Under the pieces are notes generated by a model. The model searched no databases. It had not been told where the DNA came from and worked only from the letters and a program-made list of their open reading frames with translations. A DNA stretch of 64,000 bases from an uncultured Naasia sp. (lineage in GTDB: Bacteria > Actinomycetota > Actinomycetes > Actinomycetales > Microbacteriaceae): NCBI GenBank assembly GCA_913778905.1, contig CAJYYA010000012.1, forward strand, positions 98,233 through 162,232, given 5' to 3'. The first letter of the stretch is position 1; the number at the start of each line of letters is the position of its first letter. Shown here in pieces: positions 55,608-63,297 of the stretch. The position numbers and the translations under genes are program-made.

Positions 55608-56624
55608 ATGCCGATCGTCGACAACGCCGTCTACAAGGACGGCGTGCGTCTCACCGAGCCCCCGAGCCTGGCGGAGACGTTCGAGACCGCCCGCGCCCAT
55701 GACGCGATGGCGTGGATCGGGCTCTACCGTCCCAGCGAGGATGAGCTCCGCGCGGTGGCGGAGGAGTTCGACCTCCACGGGTTGGCCGTCGAAGACGCCC
55801 TGCTCGGTCACCAGCGATCCAAGCTGGAGAAGTACGGGGACGTGATCTTCGTCGTCCTCCGGCCCGCTCGCTACCTCGACGCCGAGGAGAAGGTCGAATT
55901 CGGCGAGGTCCATCTCTTCATCGGGCCCACCTTCGTCATCACCGTCCGCCATGCCGAGTCCCCCGACCTCGCCGCCGTCCGCTCGCGCATGGAACACACT
56001 CCGGAGCTGCTGAGACTCGGCCCGCTCGCTGTGCTCTACGGGGTGCTCGACCAGGTCGTCGACGAGTACGAGCCCATCGTGGCCGGACTGATGAACGACA
56101 TCGACGAGATCGAGGACCAGCTGTTCAGCGGGCCTGGCGACTCCGCCAGGCGCATCTACGAGCTGTTGCGCGAGGTCATCGCGTTCCAGCGCGCTGTCAG
56201 CCCGCTCCTGCCGATGCTGCGCAGTCTCGACGAGGGATTTCAGAAACAGGAGATCGACGTCGAGCTGCGCCGCAACCTGCGCGACGTGCAGGATCACGCA
56301 CTCCGGGTCGCGGAGCGCGCGGACGCCTTCCGGCAACTGCTGCAGAACGCGCTCACCACGAATTCGACCCTCGTCGGCGAGCAGCAGAACGCCGAGATGC
56401 GCCGACTCAGCGAGGTGAGCCTGCAGCAGGGCGAGCAGGTCAAGCGCATCTCATCGTGGGCGGCGATCCTCTTCGCCCCGAGCATCATCACGGGCGTCTA
56501 CGGCATGAACTTCCAGAACATGCCCGAACTCGCCTGGACCGCGGGCTACCCCTTCGCGCTCGGCCTCATGGTGCTGCTCAGCGGCGGTCTCTATCTCGCC
56601 TTCAGGCGACGCGGCTGGCTCTGA
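55608..56624 (+). CDS. corA: CorA-type magnesium/cobalt transporter
   Basis: 338 aa. Large acidic N-terminal cytoplasmic domain, long helix, then two C-terminal helices. The signature YGMNFQNMPEL at the end of the first helix is the CorA GMN selectivity filter. Forms a pentameric divalent-cation channel. Starts 9 bp after the SDR-like gene and is probably co-transcribed. Confidence 0.95.
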   Translation: MPIVDNAVYKDGVRLTEPPSLAETFETARAHDAMAWIGLYRPSEDELRAVAEEFDLHGLAVEDALLGHQRSKLEKYGDVIFVVLRPARYLDAEEKVEFGEVHLFIGPTFVITVRHAESPDLAAVRSRMEHTPELLRLGPLAVLYGVLDQVVDEYEPIVAGLMNDIDEIEDQLFSGPGDSARRIYELLREVIAFQRAVSPLLPMLRSLDEGFQKQEIDVELRRNLRDVQDHALRVAERADAFRQLLQNALTTNSTLVGEQQNAEMRRLSEVSLQQGEQVKRISSWAAILFAPSIITGVYGMNFQNMPELAWTAGYPFALGLMVLLSGGLYLAFRRRGWL

Positions 56625-56646
56625 TCCCCACCGCCCTGTCGCTCAA

Positions 56647-56714
56647 CAGGAGGAACCGCAGTCCAGCAGGAGGAATCGGCCCGATCAGTACTGCTCAGCG
56701 GCTGTTCCTCCTGC
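56647..56714. terminator. Inverted repeats between corA and arginase-like gene
   Basis: CAGGAGGAAC (56647) and GCAGGAGGAA (56666) both pair with TTCCTCCTG at 56704-56714, giving two alternative 10-bp stems. It may terminate corA transcription. The AGGAGGA cores also mimic ribosome-binding sites, but no ORF follows them. Confidence 0.35.
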
Positions 56715-56743
56715 CGAGCGCGGGGAAGCGGGATACTGAACGG

Positions 56744-57574
56744 ATGGGATGGCGCTTCTTCGTAGTACCCGAGTGGCAGGGGTCGACGTCCAGCCGCGCG
56801 ATGCGGTTGATCGACGGGGCGGAGGCGATCCGCGGGGACCTGCCCTCAGCCCGGACCGTCGAGGTCTCCGTTCCCGCCGGCGCGGGTGACTCCGTGGGCA
56901 CGAGCGTCAACCGCCTGTCGTCCATCGCAGCCGTTCGGGATGCGGTGGTCGAGGCATTCACCTCGCTCGCACCGGACGACATCCCGATGATCGTCGGCGG
57001 AGACTGCGGCGCGGACCTGGCCGGTGTCGCGCGGGCGGTGGCGGAGCATCCCGACGTCTGCGTCGTCTGGTTCGACGCGCATGCCGACCTCAATTCGCCC
57101 GAGAGCTCGCCCAGTCATGCCTTCGGCGGCATGGTTCTGCGTACGATGCTCGGCGACGGCGAAGACGTGCTCGTACCGGAGCCCGCGCTCGCACCGGAGC
57201 GCGCCGTCCTGGTGGGCACCCGGGATCTCGACGATGCGGAGGTCGACTACATCGAAGCCGCCGGTGTCGGCCGCGTCCCCGGCTCGGACGCCGAGGCACT
57301 GGTCGCCGCGGTCGCTGCGACCGGGGCGGGCTCGGTGTATCTGCACATCGATCTCGACGTGCTCGATCCGGATGCCATCGCCGGGGTCGGCGCGCCCGTT
57401 CCGTTCGGCCTCAGTCGTGACCAGGTGGTGGGCGCGATCGCCGCGCTCCGCGACCGCTTCCCGATCGTGGGCGCCGCGGTGACGGGGTTTATGCCGTCGA
57501 CCCCGGCGGCAGCCGACGACGACCTATCCACCATCCTCCGCATCCTCTCAGCGGTCACGGCCCCGCGGAACTGA
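56744..57574 (+). CDS. Arginase-family protein
   Basis: 276 aa from ATG 56744. Ureohydrolase fold with DAHADLN and HIDLDVLDPD supplying Mn ligands. The first motif is GGDCGAD, with Cys where arginases have the Mn-binding His (GGDHS), a variant seen in an uncharacterised actinobacterial branch. Substrate and activity are therefore open: arginine, agmatine or a formimino compound. No amino-acid-catabolism genes are nearby. Confidence 0.82.
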   Translation: MGWRFFVVPEWQGSTSSRAMRLIDGAEAIRGDLPSARTVEVSVPAGAGDSVGTSVNRLSSIAAVRDAVVEAFTSLAPDDIPMIVGGDCGADLAGVARAVAEHPDVCVVWFDAHADLNSPESSPSHAFGGMVLRTMLGDGEDVLVPEPALAPERAVLVGTRDLDDAEVDYIEAAGVGRVPGSDAEALVAAVAATGAGSVYLHIDLDVLDPDAIAGVGAPVPFGLSRDQVVGAIAALRDRFPIVGAAVTGFMPSTPAAADDDLSTILRILSAVTAPRN

Positions 57575-58089
57575 CACATCGGCGGCATGGGAAGGATGTC
57601 GCGCGCGGCCGTGGCCCGTCGTAATCCGGCCGGCGTCCGTCTCGCTGATCGAAATCGGGTGGAACCCGACCGTGCAGTCGGAGAGAATCAACGTGCACAT
57701 CGCAGAACGCGCTCAATTTGATCTCGATTCACTCGCCCCGGTGCCTGCTCAGATCAGCGAAGGCCGCTGCCAATATTTCGCAGGGTGCTCGGGGGCGCGA
57801 TCACCCCTTTGCCCGCAGCCTCGTCGGCTAAGACGCCGTCTGTCGCACTCTCAATGGCGAAGGTCTCATCAAGAGGCCCCTGGGCCGTGTTGATGAATGA
57901 TCGATCGTGGGCACATCACCATGAAAACCGCTCCGCCCCTGGACCTACGTTGATGTATTCGGGTGCCACAACTGAAGGGAAACCCGCAAACTTGCCGACC
58001 CCGTAGCGAGCAGCATGCGAGTGGAGCACCTGAAACCAGGAAGGGCGGGTATACGTCTCAACCCACACCCGCCCGCCCCCACCTGCGGC
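57575..58089. other. Gene-poor stretch at the left edge of the accessory island
   Basis: 515 bp without a supportable gene. The tracked 73-aa ORFs here have no RBS and no protein-like composition. The DNA looks less GC-rich than the flanks. A small hairpin (CGGGTGGAACCCG) occurs near 57657-57669. I see no tRNA or attachment-site duplication. Confidence 0.5.
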
Positions 58090-58278
58090 TTACTTGGTGA
58101 GCGCCACGACCACACCTCCAGCTGCGGCCACGAGGAAGGAAAGAATGATCCAAGGGAAGACCACGTGTTTGTTGCCGGAGAAGATCTCACCTGTCCTCCG
58201 ATAGCCAACCATCGCGTAGACCACGGCGGCGGCGAACGAGACGAACCCGATAGCGAAGAGCACCACTCCTGAGGCCAC
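58090..58278 (-). CDS. Small two-helix membrane protein (62 aa)
   Basis: GTG 58278 has AGAAGGA nine bases upstream; the tracked TTG at 58287 is too close to it. Two hydrophobic helices (ASGVVLFAIGFVSFAAAVVYAMVGY and VVFPWIILSFLVAAAGGVVVALT) are joined by RRTGEIFSGNKH. I do not recognise the family. It directly follows another tiny membrane ORF on the same strand. Confidence 0.6.
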   Translation of the reverse strand: MASGVVLFAIGFVSFAAAVVYAMVGYRRTGEIFSGNKHVVFPWIILSFLVAAAGGVVVALTK

Positions 58279-58301
58279 TGTGATCAATCCTTCTGCCGAG
58301 A

Positions 58302-58403
58302 CTAAGCGATCAGCTTGTACGCAACGAAGGCGGCCAGCGCCGCGAACACGCCCCAGAGCAAAGGGGTGGCATCCGCGTAGTTCTTAGTGTTCTGGTCCGA
58401 CAC
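58302..58403 (-). CDS. Tiny membrane protein (33 aa), not in ORF track
   Basis: GTG 58403 to TAG. The product starts VSDQNTKNYADATP and continues into one helix LLWGVFAALAAFVAYKLIA. No clear RBS, so it may be leaderless. It ends 23 bp before the next small membrane gene, suggesting a two-gene transcript. Function unknown; a small regulatory peptide or a toxin-like peptide is possible. Confidence 0.42.
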   Translation of the reverse strand: MSDQNTKNYADATPLLWGVFAALAAFVAYKLIA

Positions 58404-58676
58404 CAGGATTCAGCTAGTTGAGTCGAACGGTTCCGCCGACATAACCTCCGCAGTATCCGCTTCATGCGCCTGTACCAGCTCTGACCCCATCAGTCCCGAC
58501 GGAAACACTGCCCGGGGCGCACCGGGATTTCCCTAGGACAAAGCATAACCGTCGCAAATGTCATGAATGGGCCCCAGGTGATGGAAGCCGCGCTACCGAA
58601 TTGGGTCTGACGAAGACGAGAGACGGCTTCGTCAGCTGACGCAACCCTCCCTCGCTTAACAACAATCCGCAGGCGT

Positions 58677-58910
58677 CTAGAGCGGCGGACGCCCCTTCTT
58701 TCTCCGCTGAGTGTTGACGAGCACGATAATTACGAAGGCAGAGCAGAACACGAATCCGGCCCCTGCAAGAAACCACATAGGCAGGCCCAGGGCTCCTGAG
58801 AAGCCAGACGTTGCGGTTCCTTGCTGCACGCTCGGGAAGAGCAGGGCGATGAGGCACCCAGCTGCCATGACCCCGAATCCTCCAACGGCTGCTTTTTCTC
58901 CCGTGGTCAT
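58677..58910 (-). CDS. Small two-helix membrane protein (77 aa)
   Basis: GAAGGGA nine bases before ATG 58910. Helices GGFGVMAAGCLIALLF and LGLPMWFLAGAGFVFCSAFVIIVLV flank a polar loop SVQQGTATSGFSG; the C-terminus is very basic (NTQRRKKGRPPL). Not recognised. Codon use and small size are like the other island genes. Confidence 0.6.
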   Translation of the reverse strand: MTTGEKAAVGGFGVMAAGCLIALLFPSVQQGTATSGFSGALGLPMWFLAGAGFVFCSAFVIIVLVNTQRRKKGRPPL

Positions 58911-59779
58911 GGACGGAGTCCCTTCTCGCCACTCGAAACCTACGACGGCATTATTGACGAACTGCTGAACGGCTAGACATCCACACTGTCGTGACCTGAG
59001 TGCTGGTGTTCCTGGGCTCGACCGTCTCGCTGCTGGGGTACGTCAGGTTCTACCGAGGCTTCGTCACACGTGATGCTCCTCCCGTCGACTGTGCCGCAAC
59101 GCTCAAATGGTCCTGGACAGTCGGAAGTCCGGTGATCACAGCTCGAGCGATCGACGTGATGATCCTTCTCCGACATCTGCCCTCAAGACACGCCAGCACC
59201 CGGCCTTGATAGCCGGCAACGCGCCCGACGGGTTCTCACGATCGCTGGCAGCGGGAGAGTGACTAGGGTCTAGGCGTGGCCGCCTGGCAGAGGTGGAGCT
59301 GCGCACGAATCGAGGAGGCTGTGGCATGTCGGACCCCGCCATCTAGACCAACCACCGTCTGAGTGCCGAGCCCGACAAATAGAGGCCTTCTGCCGGGGCG
59401 CCAGCATCGCGATCGCCGGACCAGGGCTCCTCGCACTGATCGGTTCGATCACCTCACTGATCGGGTGCGCCATGTCCTACATAGGGGGCCTCCGATGCGA
59501 TTCCTTGCGATGCCGCCAGACTCGTTCCGCCAGGTCGGGACGATCAGCGAGGGAGATCCGTCGCGACGAATGCCGCCACAACGCAGCGAGACAATCCCAC
59601 CGCGCATGGAGACCCCTCGTCGCACAACCCTTGGGATACGAGACGTCTCGCTCCTGAACCTGAGCCGCGGCTTACGCAGCCTAGATTCCGCGACATTCGC
59701 AGTCTCGCATCTATGTATCGCAACCAGGCCGGTAGATTGCCGATCGCACCGTTGGTTACGAGACACATCGAGGTCACAA
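58911..59779. other. Non-coding stretch upstream of the recombinase
   Basis: About 870 bp with only weak ORFs. Two segments (near 59000 and 59400) translate to similar short hydrophobic strings (LGSTVSLLGYVRFYRGF, IGSITSLIGCAMSYIGG), perhaps remnants of a duplicated small membrane gene. The last 200 bp carry an ordered set of CGAGAC/GTCTCG hexamers described in the findings. Confidence 0.45.
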
Positions 59780-60373
59780 ATGGCGAAGCTCATCGGTTAT
59801 GCGCGAGTCTCGACCCGCAACCAGTCGACGGACCGTCAAGAGGCTGACCTGCTCGCCGCCGGCATCCGACGCGATGATCTCTACATCGACCACGGCGTCT
59901 CGGGAGCTCGAGCATCGCGACCACAATTCGATCGAGCACTCGCCGCACTCCACGATGGCGACACCCTCGTCATCACCACCCTCGACCGACTCGGGCGCTC
60001 AACACAGAACATGCTCGCCTTCGCCGACGAGCTCCGCGCTCGCGGCGCTGGCCTCCGCGTACTCAATCTCGGCGGGGGCGACGTCGACACTTCCACCCCG
60101 ATGGGGTCGATGCTGTTCACGATCATGGCCGCGCTGGCTCAGATGGAGTACGAGATCAAGCGGGAGCGAGTTACCGACTCGGTGACCAAGCGGCGCGAGG
60201 ATGGCAAGGATCTCGGCGGCCGCCCGCAACGCATCACCGACAGCCAGATCCGCAGCGCCATCCGACTCGTCGAAAGCGGCGAGCCTGCCGCCCAGGTGGC
60301 ACGCGATCTCGGGATGTCCCGAGCTTCGTTTTACCGGCGCTCCCGTCTATTGGATGCACCGACCGCGCCGTAG
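59780..60373 (+). CDS. Serine recombinase (resolvase/invertase family)
   Basis: 197 aa from ATG 59780 (GAGGT upstream). The N-terminal catalytic domain has the nucleophile Ser in LIGYARVSTRNQS, then VITTLDRLGRSTQNML and GSMLFTIMAALAQMEYEIKRERV. The C-terminal HTH (ITDSQIRSAIRLVESGEPAAQVARDLGMSRASFYRR) is the Hin/Pin type. Complete, so potentially active. No partner transposase is present. It marks the island as mobile or invertible. Confidence 0.92.
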   Translation: MAKLIGYARVSTRNQSTDRQEADLLAAGIRRDDLYIDHGVSGARASRPQFDRALAALHDGDTLVITTLDRLGRSTQNMLAFADELRARGAGLRVLNLGGGDVDTSTPMGSMLFTIMAALAQMEYEIKRERVTDSVTKRREDGKDLGGRPQRITDSQIRSAIRLVESGEPAAQVARDLGMSRASFYRRSRLLDAPTAP

Positions 60374-60600
60374 CAGATAGGGACCCCTCCGCGGGACTGC
60401 TTGCGGACGGGCCTTACGGTACGACCGACCGCCGACGTCTACTGGGGCGCTCCCGAAGCTGAGGACGTCCCGTTTCAGGATCCCTATACGGACAGATTGC
60501 TCGCGCGACGTGGGAACAGAATTCGGGCTCGAGAGCCATGGACACGCTGCAGTCGTCTCACCTCTCCTTCCCCCGGAGGCGCAGCACGCGATCTAAAGAC

Positions 60601-60638
60601 AGCGGAGACGCGCCGCTCTCAAGCTGCACGTCTCCGCT
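60601..60638 (-). terminator. Terminator of the RHS/immunity transcript
   Basis: AGCGGAGACG (60601-60610) pairs perfectly with CGTCTCCGCT (60629-60638) around an 18-base loop. Read leftward, it comes 16 bp after the stop of the small membrane gene and is followed by GTCTTTAG, a modest U-rich tail. Confidence 0.6.
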
Positions 60639-60653
60639 GATTACTCGAGCTAT

Positions 60654-60827
60654 TCACTCACGGTTACGCAGCAGCTTCCGCCAGCTCACCACCACCAATG
60701 CCACGCTCACAGCGGCAAGTAGCAAACCAGCTATGCGCACTCCGTCACTTGGTGCCGTCGCTGCCATTACTGCTCCAAGAACGGCTAGAACCGCACTAAG
60801 GACGAGGAGAAACCTTGAAGAGGCCAT
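60654..60827 (-). CDS. Small membrane protein after RHS, candidate immunity protein (57 aa), not in ORF track
   Basis: ATG 60827 with TTAGGA six bases upstream; ATG 60833 would give 59 aa. Begins MASSRFLLVLSAV. Two helices (RFLLVLSAVLAVLGAVMAATA and IAGLLLAAVSVALVVVSW) and a basic end WRKLLRNRE. With the upstream ATG the gap to the RHS stop is 2 bp, so translation is coupled. A small membrane gene directly behind an RHS toxin tip is the standard place for its immunity protein. No family recognised. Confidence 0.6.
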   Translation of the reverse strand: MASSRFLLVLSAVLAVLGAVMAATAPSDGVRIAGLLLAAVSVALVVVSWRKLLRNRE

Positions 60828-60835
60828 AGCCATTC

Positions 60836-62131
60836 CTAACAGTCACCGCTCGCAGATGCCTCGACTGCTGAATATGTGGACAGTGCATACCCAGCGGCGG
60901 CGAGAGCGAGCGTGGCTCCTCGACTGGGCAGGGCCGCCAACAAGCCGACCGTAGCTAATACGCCACTCGCGAGTGCGACGTAGCAACTGGCCGGCAGGTC
61001 GGCATCGAGTCCTGTCGAGTCGGACTTGTTGACAGGATTGCAAGACGCGTAGCCATACGCACTCGCCTCTTGGCCTGACGGGTCTGCTTGGGTGAAGCGT
61101 CCGAGCGCGGGGTCGTAGTAGCGGGCCCCGAGCCGGTACCGATTCACGGTGGTGTCGTAGTAGCCGCTGATGTATCGGATGGGGTTGTCGTTGGTGAAGA
61201 CGCCGTTGAAGGTGGAGCGGGTTTCACCGTAGGGGCTGTAGGAGTAGCCGCCCTGCCAGGCCCCGTTGCGGTTGAAGGCTCCGACGACGCTGCCGAGGGA
61301 GTCCTTCACGAACGAGTAGCGCTCCTCGAAGTAGCGCACCGTGGTGAGCTCCCCGTCCGGGGTGCGGGTGTATGCCCGGCGCTGGCTCGCGCCGGTACTT
61401 CCCGACATCACCAGGCCCGTCGGCGAGACCAGGAACCCGTTGGTGGTTCCCCCGTTGGTGCGGGTGAGGGTGTTGGTGTTGCCCGCCTTCCAGGCCGTGT
61501 AGGTGCTTGACCCAATCGCGGTCACCGCGCCTCGGTCATTGAAGGTGGAGGTGACACCGGTGAGGGCGTTGCGGGTCTGGTTGCCGGCGGCGTCGTAGGT
61601 CCAGGACCCGTTGCTGCCGGTGGCGCCAGTGATCTGGTTGGCGGCGTTGTAAGTGGTGTCGATGGTCCCTGCGGCTGCGCCGGTGTTGCCGGTGCGGATC
61701 TGCTTGGTGCGGTTGCCGGCGTTGTCGTAGCTGTACGCCCACGACGCGTTCGCCGTCGACCCGACCTTCTCATCCGCCAACTTGAGCCGGTTCAGGCTGT
61801 CGTATGAATAGGTCGTGACCGCTCCTGCGGTGATGCCCTGCTCGAGGTACGCGGTGCGGGTCTGGATAGTGCCCCGATCCGCGCTGGCACCGCTCTGGCC
61901 AGGGGCGGTGTAGCTGTACCCGATGTCGACCTTGGTCGCTCCGGAGCCGTCCTTGGCGGTGATGCGGGTGGCGCGGCCGGAGTTGTCGCGGGTGGTTGCG
62001 ACGGTGGCGTTGCCCTGGAAGGTGCGGAGGGTTTCGGCTCCGTTGGCGTTGTAGGCGAAGCGGGTGCAGCCGCTGGCTGCGGGTGCGCTCGTGCCGGCGG
62101 GGCAGGACTGGTCAGGATCGGCCAGGGTCAC
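60836..62131 (-). CDS. RHS-repeat protein, C-terminal part with core domain and hydrophobic tip
   Basis: 431 aa as tracked; the frame continues a little further upstream. YD repeats (for example YAYDNAGNRT-like, YSYDNAGNRTKQI; WTYDAAGNQTRN) lead to the RHS core RLGARYYDPALGRFTQADPSGQEASAYGYASCNPVNKSDSTGLD. Beyond the DSTGL boundary only about 55 residues remain, with two hydrophobic stretches and flanking Cys (SCYVALASGVL, ASASGDC). This tip would be the toxin-like variable part. The 5' end is missing, so it is an orphan cassette rather than a full secreted RHS protein. Confidence 0.75.
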   Translation of the reverse strand: MTLADPDQSCPAGTSAPAASGCTRFAYNANGAETLRTFQGNATVATTRDNSGRATRITAKDGSGATKVDIGYSYTAPGQSGASADRGTIQTRTAYLEQGITAGAVTTYSYDSLNRLKLADEKVGSTANASWAYSYDNAGNRTKQIRTGNTGAAAGTIDTTYNAANQITGATGSNGSWTYDAAGNQTRNALTGVTSTFNDRGAVTAIGSSTYTAWKAGNTNTLTRTNGGTTNGFLVSPTGLVMSGSTGASQRRAYTRTPDGELTTVRYFEERYSFVKDSLGSVVGAFNRNGAWQGGYSYSPYGETRSTFNGVFTNDNPIRYISGYYDTTVNRYRLGARYYDPALGRFTQADPSGQEASAYGYASCNPVNKSDSTGLDADLPASCYVALASGVLATVGLLAALPSRGATLALAAAGYALSTYSAVEASASGDC

Positions 62132-62375
62132 GAGACGGTTCGCGTCGTCGTAGCCGTAGGTGATCTTGCCGTTGTTGGTCTCTTCGGCGCTGAGCGTTTT
62201 CGTACTGCACCGAGTAGCTGCGCCCGGAGGCCTGGGTCACGCCCGAGAGCTGACCGTTGGTGTAGTTGCAGATCGCCCCGACGCTGTTGCGGTCGGTGTG
62301 GTTGGTGATCCAGATTCGATTGCAGTCTCTCTGGTCACAGTGAACGGCTGGGCGTCGGGCTTCTCGCCCAGTCAT
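62112..62375 (-). pseudogene. RHS fragment upstream of a frameshift
   Basis: Residues ITNHTDRNSVGAICNYTNGQLSGVTQASGRSYSVQYENA are RHS-like, then the frame turns to nonsense. The natural continuation EETNNGKITYGYDDANRLVTLADPDQ is in the frame of the following ORF. The shift is around 62186-62200, next to a TTTT run. Homology stops at about 62340, where crotonase upstream DNA begins, so the long N-terminal part of the gene has been deleted or was never acquired. Confidence 0.75.
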
Positions 62376-62433
62376 CCCCCACCCTCAGCCGACGCCCGGC
62401 GGGCTCCCACCCCGCCCGCGGTAGCCTCAGGGC

Positions 62434-63249
62434 ATGAGCGACCCCGAGGACGAGCGCCGCATCACCGTCGAACGCTGTGCAGTCCCCGGCGGACACGGAT
62501 TCATCGCCCTCCTCGGACTGAATCGGGTCGCTAAGCGCAACGCTGCCGACCTCCGCATGCTGCACGAGCTGGCGCTCGCCTTCGGCGAAGCGGACCGTGA
62601 CGAGGACGTCCGCGCCATCGTCGTCCACGCGCACGGCGACCACTTCTCCGGCGGCCTCGATCTCGCCGACATCGGCCCGCGGATGGTCTCACCCGAGGGT
62701 ATCGACCTCCTCCCCGAGGGCGGCATCGACCCCTGGGGAGTCGCCGGCGAATCGCGCTCCACCCCGGTCGTCACGGCCGTCCAGGGCACCTGTCTGACCC
62801 TGGGCGTCGAGCTCGTCCTGGCGAGCGACATCTCCGTGGCGGCGGACTCGACGCGTTTCGGCCAGATCGAGGTGTCCCGCGCGATCCTCCCCTTCGGCGG
62901 AGCGACCCTCCGCTTCCCGGCCGCGGTCGGCTGGGGCAACGCAATGCGCTGGATGCTGACGGGCGACCTCTTCGACGTTGCCGAGGCGCACCGGATGGGA
63001 CTTGTTCAAGAGGTCGTCGCGCATGGCACCCAACTCGACCGTGCCGTGGAGCTCGCAGAGAGCATCGCCCGCCAGGCCCCGCTCGCCGTCGCCGCGGTGC
63101 TCACCAACTCCCGACTCGCTCAGCACGACCCGTCGGCCGCCGCAGCCGCGCTGCCGACCGAACTGTCGCGCCTCGCGGCGACGAACGACTCCCGACGGGG
63201 GCTCGAAGCCTTCATGAACCGCACAGCCCCGGTCTTCCAGGGCGACTGA
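62434..63249 (+). CDS. Crotonase/enoyl-CoA hydratase family protein
   Basis: 271 aa. HGDHFSGGLDLADIG is the oxyanion-hole segment and VVTAVQGTCLTLGVELVLASDISVAADSTRFGQIEVSRAILPFGGATLRF the core of the active site. The usual catalytic Glu pair is not both obvious, so the exact reaction is uncertain. Followed 48 bp later by an FAD oxidoreductase gene. Confidence 0.88.
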   Translation: MSDPEDERRITVERCAVPGGHGFIALLGLNRVAKRNAADLRMLHELALAFGEADRDEDVRAIVVHAHGDHFSGGLDLADIGPRMVSPEGIDLLPEGGIDPWGVAGESRSTPVVTAVQGTCLTLGVELVLASDISVAADSTRFGQIEVSRAILPFGGATLRFPAAVGWGNAMRWMLTGDLFDVAEAHRMGLVQEVVAHGTQLDRAVELAESIARQAPLAVAAVLTNSRLAQHDPSAAAAALPTELSRLAATNDSRRGLEAFMNRTAPVFQGD

Positions 63250-63297
63250 TCCACCCACGTCCGACACCGCACCTCGACGACCGCTAGGAGCATCCCC

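Noticed and set aside
57672-57893. 73-aa ORF in the gap after the arginase-like gene
   Set aside because: No RBS, no hydrophobic or domain pattern and an Arg-rich tail; not supportable.
59363-59779. In-frame N-terminal extension of the recombinase (tracked start 59363)
   Set aside because: The 139 extra residues have no domain and precede a standard resolvase start MAKLIGYARVST.
60538-60954. 138-aa plus-strand ORF across the RHS end
   Set aside because: Antisense to the small membrane gene and the RHS tip; no RBS.
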